Shown here piece by piece: positions 51,803 to 59,632 of a stretch of 64,000 nt of DNA. Location of the stretch: NCBI GenBank assembly GCA_039592335.1, contig JBDHBX010000004.1:62001-126000 (forward strand), read 5' to 3'. The notes below the pieces were generated by a model, which was given only the letters and a program-made list of their open reading frames with translations, was not told where the DNA came from and did no database searches. The stretch comes from WVYX01 sp039592335 (lineage in GTDB: Bacteria; Gemmatimonadota; Gemmatimonadetes; Gemmatimonadales; GWC2-71-9). Positions within the stretch are counted from its first letter, which is position 1, and every line of letters starts with the position of its first letter. The position numbers were made by a program, and so were the translations under genes.

Positions 51803-54331
51803 ATGCCGAAGGCCCGCGAGCCCCAATCCGACCGCCTGAAGGCCTACCGCGAGAAGCGCTCGGCCGACCGGACCCCCGAGCCGGCCGGTGCCGTCGCGGG
51901 CCGCGCGGGGCGCCTCTTCGTGGTGCACAAGCACGCCGCCACGCGGCTGCACTACGACCTGCGACTCGAAATGGAGGGCGTGCTGGAGTCGTGGGCGGTT
52001 CCCAAAGGCCCCTCCAGGAACCCGAAGGACAAGCGCCTCGCCGTGAAGGTGGAAGATCACCCGTTGGAGTACGGCGACTTCGAGGGGGTGATCCCGGAGG
52101 GGAATTACGGTGCCGGCGCCGTGATCCTGTGGGACCGCGGCGTATGGGTCCCCATTGGCGACATCGATGAGGGGCTCGACAAGGGGAAGCTGCTATTCGA
52201 GCTGCGGGGCTACAAGCTGCGCGGCACGTGGACGCTCGTGAAGATCAAGAAGAGCGAGAAGGAGTGGCTCCTCATCAAGGAGCGCGACGCGCTGGTGGCC
52301 GAGGAGGGGGACGAGTTCCCCCAGGACTCGGTGTTGTCCGGGCTCACGGTCGAGGAGCTGGGAGCGGGTGTAGATCCGGCCGACCAGCTGCGGGCCGAAC
52401 TTGCGGAGGCGGGAGCCAAGCGGAGTCCGGTGCGCGCTCCGGAGGTGAAGCCGATGCTGGCGGAGACCCGCGAGCGTCCCTTCTCGAAGCCCGGTTGGGT
52501 CTTCGAGATCAAGTACGACGGGTATCGCATGATCGCGTCGCTGGAGGGGGGAGCCGCGCGTCTGACGACCCGCAACGGCGGCGACGCGACCGCCGCCTTT
52601 CCCGAGATCGTGCGGGCGCTGGAGGCTCTGCCGTTCGACGGTCTCGTGCTGGACGGGGAGGTGGTGGTGCACGACGATGTGGGCCTCCCCAACTTCCAGC
52701 GGCTGCAGAAGCGGGCGCGGCTCACCCGAGCCATCGACATCAGGCACGCGTCGGTGGAGCTGGCGGCCACGCTCTATCTATTCGACGTGCCCGGCGCAGA
52801 GGGGTATGACCTGCGGGCCTTCCCGCTGCTCGAGCGCAAGGCGTTGCTGCGCCGCCTGCTTCCCACCGTGGGGCCGCTACGCTACTCAGACCACATCGAG
52901 GAGCACGGGGAGCCGTTCTTCGAGGAGATCCGCAAGCTCGAGCTGGAAGGGTTGATCGCGAAGAAGGCCGACTCCCCGTACCGCAGCGGTCGCTCGCCCC
53001 ACTGGGTGAAGGTGCGGGCCGAGCGGACCGGCGACTTCGTGGTCGTGGGATTCACGGCACCGAAGGGGTCGCGGGGCGGATTCGGGGCCCTGCACCTCGC
53101 GGCGTACGATGAGGGCGAGTTGATCTATGCGGGGCGCGTGGGAAGCGGCTTCGATACGAAGCAGCTGGAGGAGACCCGCGAAGCGCTGGACGCGATTCGG
53201 CGGGACGACGCACCCTGTACCAGGGCCCCCGAGGGAAGGGAGCACTCGTGGGCGGCGCCCGAGCTGGCGTGCGAGGTGCGCTATCGCGAGTGGACCGAGG
53301 ACGGTCTGTTGCGGCACCCGGTGTTCCTGCGGTTCCGGGACGACAAGCCACCGCAGGAGTGCGAACTGCCGGGAAACCGGAAGCGGGAAGCGGGAGGCGA
53401 CGACTTCCCAGAGGTGACGGTTCCCCGTTCCCCGTTCCCCGTTCCCCATTTGAACCTCACCAACCTCGACAAGGTGTTTTGGCCGGAAGAAGGGTACACC
53501 AAGGGCGATCTGATCGAGTACTACCGGGCGATCGCGCCGTGGATCTTGCCGTACCTCGCGGACCGGCCGGTGGTCATGACGCGCTTCCCCGACGGAATCG
53601 ATGGGAAGTCGTTCTTCCAGAAAGACGCGCCGGGGTTCGCGCCCGAGTGGATCCGCCGCGAGCGCGTGTGGAACGAGGACACCCAACGGGAGCTCAACTA
53701 CTTCATCGCCGACGATGAAGCCTCGCTGCTCTACATCATCAACCTGGGATCCATCCCGCTCCACCTCTGGGCCAGTCGCTCCGGCGCCCTCGAGCGCCCC
53801 GACTGGTGCATCCTCGACGTGGACCCCAAGGAGGCCCCGTTCGGGCATGTGGTGCGGATTGCGCGGGTCCTCCACCGGCTGTGCGAAGAGATCGAGCTGC
53901 CCAACTTCGTGAAGACGAGCGGCAAGTCGGGACTGCACGTCCTGATGCCACTGGGTCGGCAGGTCACGCACGAGCAGTCCCGCACGCTGGGCGAGCTGCT
54001 CGCGCGCGTGGCGGTAGCCGAGCTGCCCGACATGGCGACCATCGCCCGGCTCCCGGCGCAGCGTGAAGGCAAAGTCTACGTCGACTATCTGCAGAACGGG
54101 CACGGCAAGCTGCTGGTCGCGCCGTTCTGCGTGCGCCCGTACCCTGGGGCGCTCGTGTCCATGCCGCTCCGCTGGCGCGAGGTGAACGCCAAGCTCGACA
54201 TGCGGAAGCACACGATCCGCACCGCCGCGGCGCGGATGAAGCGGCTGGGGGACGATCCGCTCAAGCCGGTGCTGGAGCTGAAGCCGGACCTGGGAGCGGT
54301 GCTGGGAAGTCTGCAGGAGCGGCTGCGATGA
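51803..54331 (+). CDS. ligD: ATP-dependent DNA ligase D (PE-LIG-POL)
   Basis: An 842-residue protein with all three LigD modules in the Pseudomonas order. The 3'-phosphoesterase (about 35-180) has HYDLRLEMEGVLESWAVPKG and DHPLEYGDFEGVIPEGNYG. The ligase (about 215-510) has nucleophile Lys237 in EIKYDGYR and ends with the OB fold. The polymerase/primase (about 551-842) starts LNLTNLDKVFWPEEGYTKGD and has the metal-binding D672-V-D674 (CILDVDPK). It processes, fills and seals ends held by Ku. The linker at about 523-548 is coded by heptamer repeats. Its stop overlaps the next start by 4 nt. Confidence 0.95.
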   Translation: MPKAREPQSDRLKAYREKRSADRTPEPAGAVAGRAGRLFVVHKHAATRLHYDLRLEMEGVLESWAVPKGPSRNPKDKRLAVKVEDHPLEYGDFEGVIPEGNYGAGAVILWDRGVWVPIGDIDEGLDKGKLLFELRGYKLRGTWTLVKIKKSEKEWLLIKERDALVAEEGDEFPQDSVLSGLTVEELGAGVDPADQLRAELAEAGAKRSPVRAPEVKPMLAETRERPFSKPGWVFEIKYDGYRMIASLEGGAARLTTRNGGDATAAFPEIVRALEALPFDGLVLDGEVVVHDDVGLPNFQRLQKRARLTRAIDIRHASVELAATLYLFDVPGAEGYDLRAFPLLERKALLRRLLPTVGPLRYSDHIEEHGEPFFEEIRKLELEGLIAKKADSPYRSGRSPHWVKVRAERTGDFVVVGFTAPKGSRGGFGALHLAAYDEGELIYAGRVGSGFDTKQLEETREALDAIRRDDAPCTRAPEGREHSWAAPELACEVRYREWTEDGLLRHPVFLRFRDDKPPQECELPGNRKREAGGDDFPEVTVPRSPFPVPHLNLTNLDKVFWPEEGYTKGDLIEYYRAIAPWILPYLADRPVVMTRFPDGIDGKSFFQKDAPGFAPEWIRRERVWNEDTQRELNYFIADDEASLLYIINLGSIPLHLWASRSGALERPDWCILDVDPKEAPFGHVVRIARVLHRLCEEIELPNFVKTSGKSGLHVLMPLGRQVTHEQSRTLGELLARVAVAELPDMATIARLPAQREGKVYVDYLQNGHGKLLVAPFCVRPYPGALVSMPLRWREVNAKLDMRKHTIRTAAARMKRLGDDPLKPVLELKPDLGAVLGSLQERLR
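53370..53448 (+). repeat. Opposed heptamer repeats inside ligD
   Basis: Four 7-nt units near TTCCCCG run from 53421 to 53448 (the last is TTCCCCA). Upstream, 53371-53398 holds four units near GGGAAGC of the complementary sense. The two tracts can pair into an imperfect hairpin. They code for the low-complexity linker between ligase and polymerase (GNRKREAGG ... VPRSPFPVP), so the reading frame is kept. Confidence 0.7.
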
Positions 54332-54993
54332 GCGAAGACGTGCGGTTCGAGGTGCCCGGTGCCGGAGTGGTCTCCGGGCTGATGACGCGACCCGCATTGG
54401 CGCAGACGCTCTATGTTCTCGCCCACGGCGCCGGCGCCGGGATGCGCCATCCGTTCCTGGAGGGGGTGGCCCGGTCGCTGGCCGGCCGGGGGGTCGCGAC
54501 CTTCCGCTACCAGTTTCCCTATATGGAGCGGGGGAAGAAGCGACCCGACTCCCCAGGCGTCGCCCAGACGACGGTGCGGGCTGCGGCCCTGGCGGCGACT
54601 GAGGCGGCTCCGGACCTGCCCGTGATAGCGGGAGGCAAGTCGTTCGGCGGCCGCATGACCTCGAGCGCGCAGGCCGAGGAGCCCCTGCCAGGCGTCCGTG
54701 GCTTGGCGTTTCTGGGCTTCCCGCTGCATCCTCCGGGAAAGCCGGGGCGGGAACGGGCCGCCCACTTGCGAGACGTGTACGTCCCCATGCTGTTCCTTCA
54801 GGGTACGCGGGATCCATTCGCGCGGCTCGACCTGTTGCGCCCAGTCGTCGCCGAGCTCGATGACCGCGCGACGTTGCACGTGGTCGAGGGAGGGGACCAC
54901 TCGTTCAAGGTCCCGAAGCGCTCCGGACGCACGGAGGACGACGTACGGGACGAGCTGACCGGGGCGATCGCCGCCTGGGCCGCCACGCCGTGA
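54328..54993 (+). CDS. Alpha/beta hydrolase of the Tex30/KANSL3-like group
   Basis: A 221-residue protein. TLYVLAHGAGAGMRHPFLEG holds the oxyanion region, GGKSFGGRMTSSAQA the nucleophile elbow (Ser in GKSFGG), VPMLFLQGTRDPFA the acid and VVEGGDHSFKV the catalytic His. The fold and length match the small dienelactone-hydrolase-like proteins. The substrate is unknown. The start overlaps the ligD stop (ATGA), so it is expressed with ligD, but a role in repair is not established. Confidence 0.85.
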   Translation: MSEDVRFEVPGAGVVSGLMTRPALAQTLYVLAHGAGAGMRHPFLEGVARSLAGRGVATFRYQFPYMERGKKRPDSPGVAQTTVRAAALAATEAAPDLPVIAGGKSFGGRMTSSAQAEEPLPGVRGLAFLGFPLHPPGKPGRERAAHLRDVYVPMLFLQGTRDPFARLDLLRPVVAELDDRATLHVVEGGDHSFKVPKRSGRTEDDVRDELTGAIAAWAATP

Positions 54994-55000
54994 GGTACCG

Positions 55001-55411
55001 ATGCCGAGCTACTGGATCCTGAAGACCGAGCCGACCACCTACAGTTACGGCGACCTGGCCGGAGAGAAGCGCACCAGGTGGGACGGGGTGAAGAACAACC
55101 TCGCGCTCAAGCACATCCGCACCATGCAGGCGGGCGATGCGGTGCTGATCTATCACTCGGGGAAGGAGAAGTCGCTGGTGGGACAGGCGAGGGTCACCTC
55201 GAAGCCCTACGCCGATCCGGACGCCGGCGATCCCAAGCTGGTGGTCGTCGACATCGAGGCGGCAGGTGCCTTGCCGCGGCCGGTGACCTTGAAGGAGATC
55301 AAGGCGGACGAGGCCTTGGCCGAGCTGGCCCTGGTGCGCATGCCGCGGCTCTCGGTGGTGCCGGCGACGGCCGCGCAGTGGAAGCGAATGCTGCAGCTGG
55401 CGGGCCGTTAG
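55001..55411 (+). CDS. EVE-domain protein
   Basis: A 136-residue protein made only of an EVE domain: YWILKTEPTTYSYGDL, TRWDGVKNNLALKHIRTMQAGDAVLIYHS and VVDIEAAGALPRPVTLKEIK. EVE domains (PUA-like fold) bind modified bases in DNA or RNA and in bacteria often accompany restriction or repair genes. It follows the hydrolase by 7 nt, as third gene of the ligD unit. It ends in a 4-nt overlap with the convergent DUF72 gene. Confidence 0.9.
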   Translation: MPSYWILKTEPTTYSYGDLAGEKRTRWDGVKNNLALKHIRTMQAGDAVLIYHSGKEKSLVGQARVTSKPYADPDAGDPKLVVVDIEAAGALPRPVTLKEIKADEALAELALVRMPRLSVVPATAAQWKRMLQLAGR

Positions 55412-56112
55412 CCCGTCGCGCGTACCGCCTCCTGGAATCGCCGGGCGAGTGCCGGGCCCGCACCCGCGTCTTCGTGTTTGAAGAAGACAAAGGCCTCCTC
55501 CCACGGCTGTGCTGCGACCCGCTCGGTCCAGCTCGCCAGCTCCTTGTCGTCGTACGCTTCCCGCCGCAGGCGGAGGTACCCCCGCGAGCCGGTCGTGACG
55601 AAGGGGGTCTCGCCGTCCTCCGTATCCGCCACACATAGGGCCACGTCGCGCGCGCGCAGCGCCTCGTACACCTCGTCGTCGAACCACGAGGCGTTGCGGA
55701 ACTCGAAGGCCGCCGGCCAACGGTTGGGCAGGAGTGTGAGGAACGCTTGCAGTCGATCGAGGTCCTTCTTGAGGTTGGGCGGCAGCTGGAACAGAGTGGG
55801 CCCCAGCTTGTCGCCCAGCACCGAAGCGTTCCGCAGCAGGTACGCGAGCGGGTCGCCCGCATCCTTGAGCCGGTGCTGATGCGTGATGCGGCGCGAGGCC
55901 TTGAGGACGAAGCGGAAGCCCTCCGGGACTTGCTCCGACCACTGTACCAGCACCTTCTCGGACGGCAGGCGGTAGAACGTGCTGTTGATCTCCACCGTCT
56001 CGAATTGCTCCCCGTAGAAGCGCAGCATCTGGTCGTTGGCGAGCTTCTCGGGGTAGAAGCTGCTCTTCCATTCCTTGTAGGAGTAGCCGCTCGTTCCAGC
56101 CAGCACCCGCAT
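55408..56112 (-). CDS. DUF72 (YecE-like) protein
   Basis: A 234-residue protein with the family's TIM-barrel signature: VLAGTSGYSYKEWKSSFYPEKL, FETVEINSTFYRLPS, FRFVLKASRRITH, LGPTLFQLPPNLKKD and AFEFRNASWFDDEVY. The length is typical. DUF72 proteins have a metal or nuclease-like active site proposed in some studies, but no established reaction. It is convergent with the EVE gene and divergent from the 561-residue gene. Confidence 0.9.
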   Translation of the reverse strand: MRVLAGTSGYSYKEWKSSFYPEKLANDQMLRFYGEQFETVEINSTFYRLPSEKVLVQWSEQVPEGFRFVLKASRRITHQHRLKDAGDPLAYLLRNASVLGDKLGPTLFQLPPNLKKDLDRLQAFLTLLPNRWPAAFEFRNASWFDDEVYEALRARDVALCVADTEDGETPFVTTGSRGYLRLRREAYDDKELASWTERVAAQPWEEAFVFFKHEDAGAGPALARRFQEAVRATG

Positions 56113-56297
56113 CGCGACCTCGACCGATTCGGTGGAACGGCAATTCTCGGTCGTGCCGCGACCGGGCGCAAGGCCGTACCGCTCGCCGATGTCTGGAATG
56201 GGGTGGGGCAGCGCCCTATCTTCGGCGCACGGATCTGGGGGGCGCTGCGCCGCTGGGGCGCCCCCACACGAGGCCCGGTGGGGAAGGGACGAATGAG

Positions 56298-57983
56298 ATG
56301 GCGAACCGTGCGACGTTGCTGCTCAGACGGCTCGAGCGGCTGAAGGACACATTCGGTGGCGATGTCGCCGGGCGGCGGCTCGGGCTGCTCCGGGAGCTGG
56401 CCCGGCGGCGTCTCGGCAGCGCGAAGGCCGTATCCCGTTTGCACGAGGTACTGTGCCTCGCTCGCGCCTACCCCGACGGCCCGGAGGTGCTGGCGCAGGT
56501 CGAGCAGATGCTGGCGGGGTTTGCCTCCCGTGGCGACCTCAAGCGTTCCCGCGTGGAGCTCGAGGACTCGGGCATTGCCGGCACGGCCATCAACTACGCG
56601 TTCTACTGGTTCACGGCCGAGTGGCTCGCGCAACAGTGGCCCGGGCAGCTCTCCATCGATTGGGAGGCATTCGAGAACGCCGAGCGGCTTCCCGAGCTGC
56701 TCCATCTGTTGCTCCCCTACACCGAGACCCTCGCCGTGGACGAGCTCGACTACGAGCCCGCCGAGTGGATCGAGCAGCTCAAGGGACCCGACGAGAGCGA
56801 CGCGGCTTTTCTGATTCGTCGCTTCGCCGAGCTGCAGAGCGATGCCTTCGGACGGGAGGAGAGCTTCGAGGCGCTCGACGTGCCGCTCCGCATCGTGCCC
56901 GGGGACGATACACCGTCGCGCACGCACGCGAAGTATCCACGCGTGCCGGTGTGGTACCAGACCACTCCGATCAGGAGTGGCCGGCCCGACCTGCGCCGGG
57001 AGATGCTGTGCCCGCCGCTGGCGGTGCGTGCCCTGAGCCCCGGCCACGGGCAGGAGCTCGTCGACTTGGCGCGGCAGGCGATGGTCACGCGCAGCCGCGA
57101 CCTCGACATCTTCGTGCACGCCGACAAGCGGGACGCCCGGCTCATCGACTGCGGTGAGGGTCTGCAGTTCGCCTGCTTCGGCGCCGTCCCGGAGCGGCGG
57201 TTAATGCTCGACGCGGTGTACGGGTTCCTCACCCTGAAGAACGGCGTACCCATTGGCTACGTGCTCATCAGCGCGCTCTTCAACTCGGCCGAAGTGGCGT
57301 ACAACGTGTTCGAGACCTACCGAGGCGGGGAGTCGGCGTACATCTACGGGCGGGTACTGGCGGCGACGCGCCACCTGTTCGGCGTCGATACGATCACCGT
57401 CCCGCCGTATCAACTGGGCCACGAGAATCTCGAGGGGCTGGAGTCGGGGGCCTGGTGGTTCTACTACAAGCTGGGCTTCCGCCCGCACGCCGCCGCGGTA
57501 CGCCGGCTGCTGCGCAAGGAGCTCGCCCGTATGAAGCGCAACCCGCGGCATCGTTCCAGCATCGCGACGCTCAACGAGCTCTCCTCGGTGAATATGTACC
57601 TCTACCTGGCGAAGCCGCGCGCCGACGTGCGCGGCCGTATCTCGCTGGGGAACATCGGCTCCCGTGTCTCCCGCTACCTGGCCGATCGGTTCGGTGCGGA
57701 GCGGGAGCGGGGGGTGCGCACGTGTGCGGAGGAGGCGGCGCGGTTGCTCGGGGTACGTTCGTTCCGCCGCCTCTCTGCGGGGCAGCGGCTCTGGTGGGAG
57801 CGCTGGAGTCCGCTGATCATGGCACTCCCGGGGGTGGCGCGATGGAGCAGTGCCAACCGGCGTGCCCTGGCCGATGTCGTCCGAGCGAAGGGGGGGCGGC
57901 GCGAGTCGCAGTTCGTGTCACTGTTCGACGGGCATCGGCGGCTGCGCTCGGCGGTCCTGGCGCTGGCCCGTGAGGAGGGCTGA
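56298..57983 (+). CDS. Large protein of unknown function, possibly GNAT-like centre
   Basis: A 561-residue soluble protein rich in Arg and Leu. The N-terminal 170 residues are helical. The middle (about 300-400) has VYGFLTLKNGVPIGYVLISALF, EVAYNVFETYRGGESAYIYGRVL and ESGAWWFYYKLGFRPHA, which resembles the acyl-CoA-binding strands and C-terminal GF/P ending of GNAT acetyltransferases. The C-terminus is basic and helical. No close family was recognised. The leader contains TATCTT (56217-56222, candidate -10) and a GC-rich hairpin at 56236-56264. Confidence 0.6.
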   Translation: MANRATLLLRRLERLKDTFGGDVAGRRLGLLRELARRRLGSAKAVSRLHEVLCLARAYPDGPEVLAQVEQMLAGFASRGDLKRSRVELEDSGIAGTAINYAFYWFTAEWLAQQWPGQLSIDWEAFENAERLPELLHLLLPYTETLAVDELDYEPAEWIEQLKGPDESDAAFLIRRFAELQSDAFGREESFEALDVPLRIVPGDDTPSRTHAKYPRVPVWYQTTPIRSGRPDLRREMLCPPLAVRALSPGHGQELVDLARQAMVTRSRDLDIFVHADKRDARLIDCGEGLQFACFGAVPERRLMLDAVYGFLTLKNGVPIGYVLISALFNSAEVAYNVFETYRGGESAYIYGRVLAATRHLFGVDTITVPPYQLGHENLEGLESGAWWFYYKLGFRPHAAAVRRLLRKELARMKRNPRHRSSIATLNELSSVNMYLYLAKPRADVRGRISLGNIGSRVSRYLADRFGAERERGVRTCAEEAARLLGVRSFRRLSAGQRLWWERWSPLIMALPGVARWSSANRRALADVVRAKGGRRESQFVSLFDGHRRLRSAVLALAREEG

Positions 57984-58060
57984 TCCGCTGGATTTCCGTC
58001 GGGGGTGGGCGATCGGCTAGATTTCGGGCCCTGCCGAGGCAGCCTGAAGGAGCGTGCGTG

Positions 58061-58546
58061 ATGATCGGATGCACGGCGACCCGGTCGGTCGTCATTGCCC
58101 TGGCCTCGTCCCTGATGGCCGGGGTGGCGCGGTCGCAGGAGCCGGCGCTCGACGCCCAGGTGATCGATACGCGGGCGAACGAGATGTACGACCAGATCAT
58201 GAGCCCGTTCTGCCCGGGCCGCACGCTCGCCAACTGCCCGTCGCCTCAGGCGGCGACCATGCGCGAGCGGGTCAAGCAACAGCTGGCGGCCGGGATGTCG
58301 GAAGACGAGATTGTCGATTCGCTCTACGGGATCTACGGTGAGATCATTCTGGGGGCGCCGCGGGCGGAGGGTATCGGGATCCTGGCCTGGGTGATGCCGG
58401 GCGTGTTCCTGCTGGTCGGCGTGGCGCTGCTGGTCCGCTGGCTGCGCTCGACCGAGCATCGGGCGTCCGCCGCGGCGCCGACCGGCGTGCCCGGATTGGC
58501 GCCTGACGAGCAGGCGCGGCTCGACGCCGAGCTATCCGAGCTGTAA
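58061..58546 (+). CDS. CcmH-like cytochrome c maturation protein
   Basis: A 161-residue protein with a signal peptide (to VARSQE), a helical soluble domain and one membrane helix (GILAWVMPGVFLLVGVALLV). CcmH/CycL proteins carry an LRCxxC thiol pair that reduces apocytochrome c. Here the cysteines sit in MSPFCPGRTLANCPS, spaced C-x7-C instead of C-x2-C. The remaining pattern (RVKQQLAAGMSEDEIVDSLYGIYGEIIL) matches CcmH well. The ATG at 58061 has AAGGAG 8 nt upstream. No other ccm genes are next to it. Confidence 0.75.
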   Translation: MIGCTATRSVVIALASSLMAGVARSQEPALDAQVIDTRANEMYDQIMSPFCPGRTLANCPSPQAATMRERVKQQLAAGMSEDEIVDSLYGIYGEIILGAPRAEGIGILAWVMPGVFLLVGVALLVRWLRSTEHRASAAAPTGVPGLAPDEQARLDAELSEL

Positions 58547-58603
58547 ACCCAACCGGTAGTCGCCGACCCCGTGCCCGGCGAAGAGCCGGGGAGGAGGAAC
58601 CGT

Positions 58604-59596
58604 ATGTCCGTGTTGCCAAGGCGCGCAGCGGCCGCAGTGCTCATTGGCACGATGGTCGCGCTCGGTGCCCTCGCACCGGTGAACGCGCAGGCGCAGAAGC
58701 TGCTCGTGGTCAACAAGAGCGGCAACACGCTGTCGATCGTGGATCCGGCGAGTCGTGCCCAGATGGCCGTGATCGAGACCGGATTTGCGCCTCACGAGGT
58801 CGCCGTGTCATTGGATGGTCGGTTCGCCTATGTGAGCGATTACGGCAACGCCGAGCGTCCGGGCAGCACCATCACCGTGGTCGATGTCGCCCAGGCCAAG
58901 TCGCTGGCAACCATCTCCCTCGGCTCGCATACCCGGCCGCACGGCATCACGGTGGCCTCTGACGGCACCGTGTGGGTCACGACGGAGGGCTCGGCGCACG
59001 TGCTGCAGGTGGATCCCACCGAGGGTCGTGTGGTGCAGGCGATCGAGACCGGACAGCGCGTGACCCACATGGTCGTGGTGGCCGAGGGCGCGAGCCGCGC
59101 CTACACCGCCAACATCGGCAGCGGCAACGTCACGGCGGTGGACGCCGTGGCTGGCGCGGTGCTGCGGCAGATCGAGACCGGCGCTGGCGCCGAGGGGATC
59201 GACGTGTCGCCGGACGGGCGTACGGTCTACGTCACCAATCGGGCGGCCGGCACGTTGTCGGAGATCGACGTGGCGAGCAACGAGGTGCGCCGCACCCTGG
59301 AGGTGGGCGATTTCCCGATTCGCGTGAAGGTGCGGCCCGACGGCGGCGAGGCGCTGGTGTCCAACGCGCGGGGCCGCGAAGTGGTCGCGGTGGACCTCGA
59401 GCAGTGGGTGGTGCTGCGGCGACTCGGGGTGGGCGCCATGCCGGTCGGGATTCTCATCACGCCCGATAACCGCACGGCGTACGTCGCCAATACCGGCGAC
59501 GACAAGATTTCGGTGATCGATCTCGTCGAGTGGAAGCTGGACGGGGAGATCGTGGCCGGCGACGAGCCGGACGGGATGGCCTGGGTGCGCGAGTAG
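58604..59596 (+). CDS. Secreted YVTN-type beta-propeller protein
   Basis: A 330-residue protein with a signal peptide (to VNAQAQ) and about seven propeller blades, each ending in a pattern such as VSLDGRFAYVSDYG, VSPDGRTVYVTNRAAGTLSEID and ITPDNRTAYVANTGDDKISVID. YVTN propellers are found in surface layers, nitrite reductases and quinoprotein accessory proteins. No heme or enzyme motif is present, so this is probably a binding or structural protein. GGAGGAGG precedes the ATG. It stands between CcmH and a permease. Confidence 0.8.
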   Translation: MSVLPRRAAAAVLIGTMVALGALAPVNAQAQKLLVVNKSGNTLSIVDPASRAQMAVIETGFAPHEVAVSLDGRFAYVSDYGNAERPGSTITVVDVAQAKSLATISLGSHTRPHGITVASDGTVWVTTEGSAHVLQVDPTEGRVVQAIETGQRVTHMVVVAEGASRAYTANIGSGNVTAVDAVAGAVLRQIETGAGAEGIDVSPDGRTVYVTNRAAGTLSEIDVASNEVRRTLEVGDFPIRVKVRPDGGEALVSNARGREVVAVDLEQWVVLRRLGVGAMPVGILITPDNRTAYVANTGDDKISVIDLVEWKLDGEIVAGDEPDGMAWVRE

Positions 59597-59632
59597 GCAC
59601 GGCTTCGCCGAGGCCTATCTTAGCGCTCGCTG

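Noticed and set aside
53421..53448. Tandem repeats that might be a CRISPR or satellite array
   Set aside because: Units are only 7 nt with no spacers and lie inside a coding frame.
52886..54817. A 643-codon minus-strand frame opposite ligD
   Set aside because: ligD has complete catalytic motifs on the plus strand; the antisense translation has no recognisable domain.
55299..57119. A 606-codon minus-strand frame over the EVE, DUF72 and 561-residue genes
   Set aside because: It covers three better-supported genes and its translation is Arg/Ser/Pro-rich without motifs.
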